Shown here one piece after another: positions 23,135 to 35,700 of a stretch of DNA of 64,000 bases. The position numbers were made by a program, and so were the translations under genes. A model generated the notes under the pieces. That model searched no databases, was not told the DNA's origin, and saw only the letters and a program-made list of their open reading frames with translations. Source of the stretch: Leguminivora glycinivorella (lineage: Eukaryota; Arthropoda; Insecta; Lepidoptera; Tortricidae); NCBI RefSeq assembly GCF_023078275.1, contig NC_062982.1, positions 10,986,880-11,050,879 of the forward strand. Reading direction: 5' to 3'. Within the stretch, counting starts at the first letter, position 1. Every line of letters starts with the position of its first letter.

Positions 23135-24229
23135 TTATTATTATATTTTATGAATGGCACTCTTATTTACTACATTCACAACAAATGTTTTGGAATAACT
23201 CCAGCATTAACTTGTTTACCAGCCTCAAACGCTTCTCAAACGGATCACACGCGGCACGCACCGTTTTCTTCACATTTCATCCCAAATACTCTCGATAACC
23301 TTTTTGAAATGATCTAGGTTTATGATTTTATAAAAATTTAGTCTTCAAAGCATGTATGACCATTCAAAATAGTCTAATACGCCTAAACCTGGAGGCCTGG
23401 GTGGCCACTCATGTTTCGGATGAAAAACTGCCAAATTAGTCTGAAACTACGCTAGAATACCATTTGCCGAATGTGCTGGAGATGCGTCTTGTTGGGACAC
23501 ATGATACTCATTCCCAAGCATCCTTTTTAACTTTAAGGCATTTTTTTCTCCAAAACCTTGGTTTTAAAGAAAAACACGTCGATTTTAACGCTTTTATCTG
23601 TAAGTACTGAAGGTAGTTTACCTCGCTTACATACTGCATCCCACACTTGGGCCGATGGTGAGCTCTGGAACCTAGGCACATTTTTCTAGTTGCCCGGAAC
23701 GTTATCTATCCTCGGTACCCATAATAGTTTATTTGGGACACGTGGCGTCTGTTTTATCACATACAGATTCTCCTTATAAAAAATAACTCGTCACCTGCGT
23801 GCCGAGCAAGTATTTTGTTGGCACTTTACCTCTTTGTTTTTCTTAGACACTTCGGAAATTTCATGTACTTTGTACTTGTATTTTATTAAGAGGAATATAC
23901 TCTTTAGTTTAAATAAGAATTTGATGGCCTGTGATCCCTATATCTTTAGAACTGAGGTAAAATGTGAGTATTCGGACTTATTGGACACGGTGTAAACACG
24001 GGAGAGGCAAAATTCGATTAATATCTAATCGGACATCAAATCAGGGACTTCCCCTATATTTGAAATATTGGAATTTTATTTGCTCGCACAAGCAAGTAGT
24101 ACTTACGGCTGTACTACAAAGTGACGTCAAAATGTTAAAATTGACAAATAAAGCTTTAAATTTTACGGTGGAAGCTTACAGTTACAGTCGCTTGCAAGTC
24201 TTGCAACGCAGCGCGTAGATCCGTTATGT

Positions 24230-24340
24230 AGGTACAGCGTGACGTCAGAGCGGCTCGCGCGCGGCCAATGGCGGGCCGAGGCGGCGCCAGCGCGCGCGCG
24301 CACCGCCCACCGCGCCTCGGTGGGAAATCGAGGAAAACTG
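24230..24340. other. GC-rich island about 2.4 kb upstream of SoxE exon 1
   Basis: A short CpG-dense stretch (GCGCGCGCGCACCGCCCACC, with a GGCCAATGG box) stands out from the AT-rich surroundings. It could be a regulatory element or a repeat remnant; I see no gene in it. Confidence 0.3.
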
Positions 24341-24624
24341 CAACGATCGCGCTGTGTAAACAAACATCATCAATAGGTACCTATTATACTTTATAAGTGT
24401 GAGCGAAAATGCTAAAATGGAAAGGAGCCCCCCTTTCAATTTGGGAATTTCAGTTGAATATACTAGTGTTATTAACTAGATTTATCGAAAAACAGACGGA
24501 CAGACAGACACCGAGTGATCCTATAAGGGTTCCGTTTTTCCTCTTTAAGGTACGGAACCCTAAAAAATGTCCATTAAGAACAACTCAGTTAAAAGATATT
24601 GCGAAAAAATCTTTAAAATCGAGG

Positions 24625-25745
24625 TTCCGCTCTCGACTGTTTCCTCCTTCAAAACTTATTTAAACGGAACGAAATTTGAGAATCTGAATAACAATGAAAT
24701 AATCTGTGTCGGACCGTTTCGATTTTTTGGCTAATTGTTACCGATCTTGAGTAAGAAGAGAAATTAGTAGAAATTTTTGATTGGCTTTAAGGTGACGAAC
24801 CCAATCATGGACAGTTTAAGGAAAAAATTCGCCAGTTTTTGATATTTCACTGATAAATGTAAAAATTCTACCGCCAATCGTGTTAAATCTTGAATGTCCT
24901 ATCCTTCTTCTACATTTCAAGCGTATTGCAGAATAGATATTCCTATTGGTTTCTTCATAGTTAACAAATTAAAACTAGGTGTTTTTTCTCCAATTATGGA
25001 CGGCAGTTCTCCAGTAATGGATCCCCCATTATGGACAGTGAAATAAGTTTAAAATTTTACTTTTAAAGCCAACTGATACGCAATGAGTCAATTTTATACA
25101 CCATAAATACAATTAGTTTGGGTTATTTTAACATAGGATTGTTTCTTGTAAATTTTGGTTTTGTAAATTGTTCCTTGTCCATCATAGGAGGTAGGCAGTT
25201 TTTCGGGTCCAGTAATGGACACTTGCAAAATAACATCATTTCTTTATATCTTTGGAGCAACAAACTAGTATGTTTTATACCTTATCTCATGCTTAATGCA
25301 GTAAGTAAAACGCATTCAAGATTACACCGTGCGTTATTTTTTTATTATTTTATACATGAACTCATCTCTCTTAGCAATATTACTAAGAATTCGTCTTGAT
25401 ATTTTTTTCAGTAAACTGGTGAATTTTATCTTGTCTCCAAATCCTTCAGAAATAACCGAATCAATTGAAACTTCAAAATTAAACAGCTCTACAACTCTAG
25501 TTTATGGTACATAGCCGTCAGTTTTTAGAAACGTATTTTAGATACTTATTTTTAAGGATTTGTGTTTTTTTGTCCATAATGGCATCACCGTCCATTATGG
25601 GGTATTTTACCTTAGCGTCTTTTAAAATAAAAATAGCAAAAAATCAAAACGGTCCGACACAGATAAAAATAATAATAATCTGTGTTGAAAAAATCATTGC
25701 TCTATCTTCAAAAACCAGGGAGGAAATAGTCGAGAGCGTTTGTAT
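24625..25745. mobile_element. Inverted-repeat element, about 1.1 kb
   Basis: CGCTCTCGACTGTTTCCTCC at the left is matched by the inverse of GGAGGAAATAGTCGAGAGCG at the right. A second inverted pair, TCTGTGTCGGACCGTTT / AAACGGTCCGACACAGA, lies inside it. The interior repeats the theme CCATTATGGAC several times and encodes nothing recognisable. Confidence 0.6.
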
Positions 25746-25794
25746 GGAGAATTGACCTGTATCTATCGTCTTAATTAAGTTATTTTATTAAGTA

Positions 25795-25977
25795 CTAGCT
25801 TTTTCCCGCTGCTTCACTCACGTTAGAAAGAGACAAAAAGTAGCCTATGTCACTCTCCGTCCCTTCAACTATCTCCACTTAAAAAATCACGACAATTAAT
25901 TCGTCGCTCCGTTTTGCCGTGAAGAACGGACAAACAAACAGACACACACACTTTCTCATTTATAATATTAGTATGGA
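25795..25977 (-). mobile_element. LEP1-type mini-Helitron (minus orientation)
   Basis: Read on the minus strand it starts TCCATACTAATATTATAAAT and ends in CTAG. It contains the conserved block TTCACGGCAAAACGGAGCGA and a diverged hairpin before CTAG. It is the same family as 32228-32406, 32983-33170 and 55588-55821. Confidence 0.85.
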
Positions 25978-26670
25978 TACCTAAATTAATTATAAACTAC
26001 AAAGTCGCGGAATGTTTCCAAAAAAAGTTGCAAGAGTTCACGCGAATAATTTGAAAACTATGACAAGACAATATTTGTACTGACTGTAGTTAAAATGAGA
26101 ATAATTTACGCATGTACGAGTAGATATAGTTTCCTACCTCAATAAATTTGAAATAGGTCACACAGCTATTTACCCACCTAAGTAAACAAATGGGTAGATA
26201 TAGTTGTAAAAATAATGCGTACATCGGAAAGATGGCTCTGAAATCCCGAATCATGATGATGTTAGCTCGTATTTCATGACTACTTTACAGTTGAATAACT
26301 TTTTAAATACCTATATTTATTTATATGATTAGAATATCTACTAAGACATTTTTGCAATAATTAAAAATAGGTAAGTATGTACTTACTTTATTCCTTCTTA
26401 GACATTTAGGACATACTATTTTGTCAGTTACAAATACAAAAATATTTAAGGTAAATATTTTTCATAACACAGTAATCTACAACCACAAATAACGATATTA
26501 GTTCGTAAACAAAAAAAAAAAATTCGTAAAATCATATCAGAGCCATGCGCGCGCGCCCCTTCGGTCGAGCATTTATAGTTATGCGTCGAACATAAGGAAC
26601 TCTTTATAGTCCGTGCGCGCGAGTGGATCGCACGCATCTCGCGGCTCTATTCGAACCCCGAACCCGTGTT

Positions 26671-26676
26671 GTATAA
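26671..26676 (+). promoter_or_regulatory. Possible TATA-like element before SoxE exon 1
   Basis: TATAAT occurs about 35 nt before the start codon, in an otherwise simple AT-rich leader following a CpG-rich stretch (26540-26640). The weak context makes this only a suggestion. Confidence 0.2.
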
Positions 26677-26708
26677 TATTGAAAAAAAAAAACCTATACA
26701 GTGTGAAA

Positions 26709-29700
26709 ATGAGTTGGGGCCCTGATCATGATCGACCTTGCGCTACGCTGGAAATCAACGAGGCGGTGGGAAAGCTGCTTCAGACTTTCAATTATGAAAC
26801 TATTGTGCCGCAGCCTTCCAGGTAAGTGTTTTTTTTTTTCATGTATTGTTGTCAAAATCATAGGTCTTCTGAAATGTTTCTCCGTGTCGATGTTCAGAAT
26901 CTACACTTTTACAGAGCATACCGGTGCATGTGTTTGAGTATATTATGTATGCACCGACATGCAAATTATGTTGGTACATAAATTGGGCTTAAAGAATTTT
27001 GAGTAAAAGTTTTGTGCAGTTTTAGTGACACTTGAACTTTTTTTTATTTTAATACCATAATATACCTTATAAATTTATTTAATACCATAATATATTATAT
27101 CGACATTATATTCGTTTTATAATTAATTGCGATTGCGATTCAGCGAGGAAATGCTGCCAGCATCTTGGGCACTGTACCTCAGGGGTCCTCTTATTAGACT
27201 TAGATTTTTAGTTTTCTTTTTTTGAATTGCCTAGTTTATAATATTCATTGTATGAAATTTTTATATAGTTAAGTGTTATTATTTACCAATCAGACAACGA
27301 AGGATAACACCATCAGGCAGGCAATTATGATCGTCCTGCAGATGGTCCCAGGTCTATACTCCCAATAAGGCCTAGTTTAACCAAGATTCTAGGTTAAAAG
27401 GTCAGAAGGGCGAAATTTTTGTACAACCAAAGTATTACCGAACCCTCCTTAGAACTTGTACACTGCTTATTGCTGTGTACTTAACACAGCAAAAGGGAAT
27501 GTACAAGTTTCTAATGAGGTGGCAACGCTCATGTGACACTGTTTGGGTTGCAGGCGTCCATGGGTTACGGTGACCGCTTTACATCAGGCGGGCCGTATGC
27601 TTGTTTGCCACCGACGTAGTATTAAAAAAAATACACCTTTGTTGATTTATAGGGTCAGTTTATTTTTAAGCTGAGTTTTTAGGAAACCACTAAGATAATT
27701 TGGGACCTAAGTACCTATACTTTAAATTACAGACTACTTATTTAAATATTTTAACTTTGAGCCTGAGAGTTTAACTGCTACAAAGGCAAGAACTCCTTCA
27801 TCATCGGCGGGTTTTACTTACACTTGTTAGCCACCATCGTAGTATTTTATTTTTATTTTGTTGCATATAAATTTACACCGTGTCCAATAAGTCCGAATAC
27901 TCACATTTTACCTCAGTTCTAAAGATATAGGGATCACAGGCCATCAAATTCTTATTTAAACTAAAGAGTATATTCCTCTTAATAAAATACAAGTACAAAG
28001 TACATGAAATTTCCGAAGTGTCTAAGAAAAACAAAGAGGTAAAGTGCCAACAAAATACTTGCTCGGCACGCAGGTGACGAGTTATTTTTTATAAGGAGAA
28101 TCTGTATGTGATAAAACAGACGCCACGTGTCCCAAATAAACTATTATGGGTACCGAGGATAGATAACGTTCCGGGCAACTAGAAAAATGTGCCTAGGTTC
28201 CAGAGCTCACCATCGGCCCAAGTGTGGGATGCAGTATGTAAGCGAGGTAAACTACCTTCAGTACTTACAGATAAAAGCGTTAAAATCAACGTTTTTTTCT
28301 TTAAAACCAAGGTTTTGGAGAAAAAAATGCCTTAAAGTTAAAAAGGATGCTTGGGAATGAGTATCATGTGTCCCAACAAGACGCATCTCCAGCACATTCG
28401 GCAAATGGTATTCTAGCGTAGTTTCAGACTAATTTGGCAGTTTTTTATCCGAAACATGAGTGGCCACCCAGGCCTCCAGGTTTAGGCGTATTAGACTGTT
28501 TTGTATGGTCATACATGCTTTGAAGACTAAATTTTTATAAAATCATAAACCTAGATCATTTCAAAAAGGTTATCGAGAGTATTTGGGATGAAATGTGAAG
28601 AAAACGGTGCGTGCCGCGTGTGATCCGTTTGAGAAGCGTTTGAGGCTGGTAAACAAGTTAATGCTGGAGTTATTCCAAAACATTTGTTGTGAATGTAGTA
28701 AATAAGAGTGCCATTCATAAAATATAATAATAATGTAGTAACTATTTGTTCATTTTGTTTTATTGGCTATTTGTGCTGTATTCAAACTTATTGGACACGG
28801 TGTACTTCTACGTCTTTTAAATCTTATCGTATTTAATTTGTGTATTCGTGTATGTAGTTTATTTCATAATATTATTTAGTATTTATGTAGTTTATTTACT
28901 TGTGGACATTATTTTGGTTTATTTCTGACCTTTATTGTACTTCTGTAAGTTTGTCTATCTTGCCTACTTTAATGTTCCTCTCATCTAATCTAAGGTTAGC
29001 TGGAAGAGATCCCTTATAGGGATAAGTTCGCCTTTGTACCTCTGTTCCTGTAAACTGTATATGAATCTGTTGTACACAATAAAGTGATTACTACTACTAC
29101 TACTACTATTAAATCTTTTTAATCTGGCAAATGTGTCATTGTGGTCCCCATTATTTTTTTTACACTCTGTATACTTAGTGGAAAAGAATTTGTAAGTACG
29201 TAGGTACAGATAGAGTAGGATCACTCATGTCAGTTTGCTTAAAAAATCCGGCCAAGTGCGGGTCGGACTCGCCCACCGAGGGTTCCGTATCCGTACAAAC
29301 TTATAAGTACAATAGTTAAAATAATCTCATGTTTCTCATTTAACTCTAAAGAGTTGACTAGAAGTATAGGTATAGCGCCATCTCTCGGTGAAATCGCTAA
29401 CTAATTTGCGCGACCGTATAGTATGTTGGTTTTTCAGGGATAATTCTTTATAATGTTAACCGCTTTCGACAGTTTTTACTTTATTTGAAAAATATTTTTT
29501 TACCTAAAATATCGTGTGAATTTGAAGTACGATATAAATTCGCAAGGGTATAATTAAATTGAAAGTTAAAATCCGACAGCAAGAACGATTTAATACTGGA
29601 CTGACAAAGCCCATACAAAAAAGCGTACCCCTGAAATGTATGGACCTTTTAGGTTTAACACCTTCGCTGCGGCAATTACCGTCTCGTAATTAACCATACT

Positions 29701-32700
29701 TCGTAAGAGGTTTCAAGATCCCGCAAGGTACCGCAGTGAACGTGTTAAAACTAGATGGCGCTGTTCGAAGCCTGGAAGTGACCAAAATCATATTTTCCCC
29801 TGATATTTTTGCGTGTATTTATGTTTTATTAAAACAAATGACATATTTCTTTATTTTAAAATCATAATATCACGTCAATACACATTTTGGAAAAAATAAA
29901 TTTGTAGGCATCATAAGTGTAGTTATGATAATATTTAATAGGTGGCGCTAAAAAATCGAGGTACGATTCTCAGTATGAAGTATGTAAATCCTATATAAAC
30001 AATACTTGTCCGAAAGGTTTTTTTTATAAAAAAAAGTTTCCAAGATACAGACACGATTTTATTTTTCCTGTAATGTTTAGCATAAAACCAATGGTTCATA
30101 AAAATTTTATAATATTTCGTTGGTAAACTTCGGAGACAAGGGGATTCTTTTTTTTTTACTACAAAAAATTATAAAAAATAGTTTGGAAATGTACAATTTG
30201 AGCTCTTTCTAACGATACTCCACTTAACTTAGTATCTTGAAATTCACAGTTTGCTCCCCTTTCATTTTGGCCATTTTCTACAATTAATATTAATAACTCT
30301 ATAAAAATGATACTTTCAATGTGTAGAGGGTTAACAATGTTCATAACTATGCCAAGTTTCAAATCGATAGCATAAGTAGTTCTCGAGATATTTAGGAATG
30401 TGACAGACAGACGGACAGAGTCTCACCATAAGGTCGTTTTCACATTACCCGATCCGATATCGGATGTCGGAAGGATTTCAATAGAAAAAATCCAAGATGG
30501 CGCCTGTAATGTATGGGATATCGGTCCGACATCCGATATCGGATCGGATAATGTGAAAACGCACCAAGGGTTCCTTTTGTACCTTTTTGGTACGGAACCC
30601 TAAAATAGTATTTTATACAATCGTGATATAATACAAAGCTTTTCAGTCGAGTACCATGTTTAGGCCACGAAGCTTTCTGAGTGGCTTAATAGTACGGTAC
30701 GAGAGTGAAAAGCTTAATTATATCACTATTGTATACAATACTTTTTCTACGAGTCATCATCTTCATCATCAATGTACGGAAATATCATCATTCATGCAAG
30801 TTAAAATTAATGTTAACACGGACGAAATTATTACAGTTAACTAAAGTCAACTATAATGAGCTTATTATAATTGAGTCTGAACTGCCATAGAGTATCCAAC
30901 ACTGAAAAGTTAGCACTTATAGTTTAGTCTGTGGTGGCCTAATTGACAGATTACAGTCGACAAGTAGAAAAATGATTTTTTTCCACTAAAAAAATAATAA
31001 TTTAATAAATTAACGTTACCGATTTTGTGTGTTCATTTTTGGAGCAAAGTTTCCGTGACAAAATATAGAGTTATCATTACCTACTTAATTTATTTAAGTA
31101 CTAACAAGCGTACCTATTAGGATTTTTATAACATGGTCATCAATTCGATGTAAACTAATTAATTAAGTTTATAATCTTTTAAGTCTTTACTTAGAGCAAG
31201 TAACATTTCTTCAGTCTTTTTACGCGAGTAAGCAGTAGATTTTGATACACTGAGATTAGGTAAGTAAGGTACTTATTCCTTACTCGTTGAAGAAACCAGA
31301 AACTCGTAAATAAATTTATTTCGCTCTTGCATTGCATTGCCATCGATATTAAGGCATACCGAAACATGATACTCTCAATGAGGTTTAATTTCGTAAGCTT
31401 GCGCAGGGCCGATAGCGGAAACGAAGCTCTCGAGTGTTTCCACATAGAAAGGGACAAGCATATGAAAACTAGCACAAGATAGACAGAGCACGCTGCATTT
31501 CCTTTAAGTGGTGTTAATAATTCAAACTTATTTATGGGCGGGTCTTACTTACCAAATTAAGATAAACAAATGAACTGTTGGCGGCGTATGAAAGAGATGT
31601 CCACTCAGTCATGTCGGGGTGATAAGAAGAACACAATCGTTTCGCTTAATTTATTATCATTATCATATGTACTAGAATTAATTCATTAATGACCTGTGTA
31701 ATGATGTCACATGTCAATGATACTGGAAGGAGTTTAATTTATTTAATAATATTTAAGTAGACAAGATGTTTCACACGACAAATATAGAAACTATTTATAG
31801 AAAATAATAAAAAAAAATGTCACAAGTGAGACTTCAGACTAAAAGTCGCAGTTTACTCTGAAAGATTAGATCCGTATCAAATCCAGTTCAAATAGTTCAA
31901 ATCTGAATAGGGCTGATCATTGCAAAGTCCTAGATAGCTACAAGTACACAATTAGGCAATTACTTTCATTTAATTACATAAGGTACAGCGGGGCAAATCT
32001 CGACTGGGAGGCAATTGTAACTGATCCGTTTTTCCATTATTACACTATGATGTTGAGTTGTATGTATGTATCATGTATCCTCTGAACACACGCCTACCAT
32101 ATACAACCGGTGGACACTCTATTTAATAATGCAAACATTGTAAAACATGGAACAAATGGAGTTACATTTGCCCCCCGGTCGAGATTTGCCCCGCTGTACC
32201 TTATATTTGGCAATTAAACTGCATGAATCCATACTAATATTATTAATGTGAAAGTGAGTGTGTCTGTTTGTTTGTCCGTCTTTCACGGCAAAACGGAGCG
32301 ACGAATTGACGTACTTTTTTAAGTGGAGATAGCTGAAGGGTTGGAAAGTGACATAGGCTACTTTTTGTGTATTTCTAACGCGAGCGAAGCCGCGGGCAAA
32401 AGCTAGTATTCAATAAATTCTACTGCAGTTGATATCTATACTTCTACCTACAGCCTTCTTTGGCAAGATGTGTATCAGGGATGGAACGATTCCATAATTA
32501 GCCATTAGCAGATAAAGACACGCAGAGCCCGTAGCTAAGAGTACAATCGTTCTGTAGCGTATCGTTGTTATCTCTCTATCGCCCCTCCGTTTTTTGGTGC
32601 GACACAGTTGCATATCGTTCGCCACGGAGCGTTAAAGATTGTACTCTTGGCTACGGGCCGGGGTCAGGCGGCTTCATGGAAACTCGACCTCCGCTCTAAT

Positions 32701-35700
32701 TGAATGCCCATATTTTATATCTTATCTCCTGTATGTACACATTACTTATTAACTGTTTGTCTGTCGGCGCTTAAAGTATTCTAATTATCTAATATTTTAG
32801 ACGCTTTGATATGTGTCAAAATAAACCTTGTGCCTTTAACCTCACGACCTAATAAATTTATACGAAAACCACATTCTGAAATAGGTACGTACCTATTTAT
32901 TTTTTAGGATGGTTGCTAAACATTGTGTAAAATATCATATAAACATTGTATAAATATAAGTAGGTAAGTAAGTATCCATGCTTCCATACTTAATATTATA
33001 AATGGGAAAGTGTGTGTGTCTGTTTGTTTGTCCGTCCTTCACGGCAAAACGGAGCGACGAATTGTCATGATGATATGATTTTTTAAGTGGAGATTGATGA
33101 AGGGATGGAGAGTGACATAGGCTACGTTTTGTCTCTTTCTAACGCGAGCGAAGCCGCGGGCAAAAGCTAGTGAGTTATAAAATGACAAAAATGGAATCTT
33201 TATACCTAGAAGCGATTGGAATATTTTGTGAACAGCCAAGAATTCAAAATAATTACCTACTTATTGCAGAGAATACACTCAAAAATGAGCACAACTTAAA
33301 ATCAACGTGTGCTGGAAAAAAAAGGTCTTTAACATTTTTTTTAACAAATGAACTTACCGACTTAAAATTAAATAATTATCCTTAACTAATACTATTCGTA
33401 ACTAAATGCACTTTTGCATCGATACTTACAAGCACAGTACAGCTGATAAGCTCAATAACGGCTGCTGATAATAAGCACAAAAAAAGAGTCAAATAAAAGT
33501 GAATTCCATGATAGCTTATCTCTTGCAAAGAATTTGCACGACTTCAAAATATTTAAGCAAGACGTAGATATACTTAATCAGGGTAAAGAGTAAAGAGGTA
33601 CTAATCTTACAATACATTCGCATACCTAAGTAGGCACATTGGCAATATATGTATTTAGCTTAAAATTGTGCTAATTGGTGTACCCCTTTCTGGAAAGGGT
33701 GCCAAGCCACGATGCCAATCGTATGCACCATACATCAGCGTTTCGATCGCTACGGAGCCCAAACGATTCGCGTCTTGGTTAGGTCCACCGTCCAGGCAGC
33801 CTACCAAATGTGACAAATACGCTACTGAGCGTATAGCTAAGCGATGTGATTTGTGATGTCAGCTAGGCAATATTAGGCACCCTGAGACTAAGGGCCGATA
33901 TAGCAATTTATCTGTACCGGCCCTAATTGCTCTTGCAGTATCGATCACAGCACATTCACAGCCGGAACATCATCATTAATGAAGAAAACATAGTACACAA
34001 TCAAAAACGATTTAATACGGGACTGTCAAAGCCCATACAAAAAAGCGTACCTCTTAAATGTATGGGCCTTTTAGGCTTAAAACTAGATGGCGCTGTTTCG
34101 CTGCCTGGAAGTGGCCAAAATCATATTTTCCCCAAATATTTTTGCGTGTTTTTATTTTTTATAAGAACAAAATTAAATGACATAGGTATTTCTTTATTTT
34201 AATATCCTGATATTACGTCAATACACATTTTGAAAAAAAATAAATTTGTAGGCATCAGTCTAGTTATGATGCTCCATAAGGCGTTAAGGTTAACAACTAA
34301 GCCTTGTTTTCTCAGTAAGCTCCTAGAAGCTTTTTGCTTTAATTATATTCATAGGAACTCGGAACTTCGTGTAGGGTAAGGTAGGGCGCGGCGTGTGACG
34401 ATTTTTATCGTCTTCCTGCCTCCCCGATTTATTTCCGCATGTGATAGCACTGCGCAAACATTCCCATTGTGGGGTTCTTATCTGCCCTGAGGCTCTGGAC
34501 CCCTCATCAGGAGCTGGAGGCTCACTTTGTTATGTTAAAAGGTGTATTTGAGTTAGATTACTAAAAGGTCAGAGTTAGTCCGTTTACACATATCGGTCCG
34601 ACATCCGATATCGGATCGGATAATGTGAAAACAAACGTACGTAGATACTTTTTATTGGTAGCTAAATTATAATTGTAATTTGTAATACCTACCTAACCTT
34701 ACAGATAACAAAACCAAACCTAAATAAAACACACACTTCGAACCTATCTAATGGCAATCGGCCGCCGGTTCTAGCGAGGATCGATTGACCCTCACAGAGT
34801 AGGTATATTAAATCTGAAAAAAAAAAATTGGTAGCTAATGGTAATTTGGTAAAACCTTTTTTAATATATCTAATTGATGGTTTTGATTAATAATTGTAAC
34901 TCTTTATTTACATGAACATATTTACATATTAATAATTACTATAATTAGATATTGTAGGTGTATTAATTATCCTACATAAGTATTACCAAGTATTACTTAG
35001 TTTAAAACGCCATCCTTGTAGCAAATGTTTCAATTAAACGAAGTAGCAGAAGTGCTACGGCAGCTAAATTAATTAACAAGTGGAAACATTCCTATAGGTA
35101 TTATGTTTACAGCGCGATTAGCACCGGCATGCTGCCTTGTGGCAACACTGTTGCTTCGAAACATATGAACATGTAGTATAGGGCGCAATAAACTTATGTT
35201 TGAGGGTTTCAAGATCACAACACTGATAGTAAATATTTTTCTAAGGTGTTCGAACACTACATTCAAACTTTATACGACTTCAAAAGCGTTCTTAAAGTCA
35301 GACCAAGATAAGATTTCCGTACTAAAAGTACGTCACAAATTGGAAATTCCAAAAAAATGTTACGGTATTTCACCTACTGCAATCATCTAAGATGAAAATC
35401 ATACTTTTTTCAAAGCGACATACCTAATCTCAACTCTCAAGTTCACCGCTACACTACCTAATGAAGTCGCGAAGTGGCCGGCAAGCTCACAGGGTGCTTC
35501 CGGGCGGCACCTGTGAGCCAGTGTTTGCGCCCCCACTTACAGGGGAGGCTACAATCACTGCGCACACGCACATGCACCGCCGCGGCTGGGATTAACACCG
35601 CTTTGATTGACAGACCAGACCCTCTAGCACAACTTGTCTTGTCGCGCGCGAGTCCATATTTGAAGTCGCGCTTGATGTATGGACTCACGCGCAATAAGGC

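Noticed and set aside
33668..33856. Plus-strand open frame of 62 codons in SoxE intron 1
   Set aside because: No splice context, motif or codon bias supports it; it is short and isolated.
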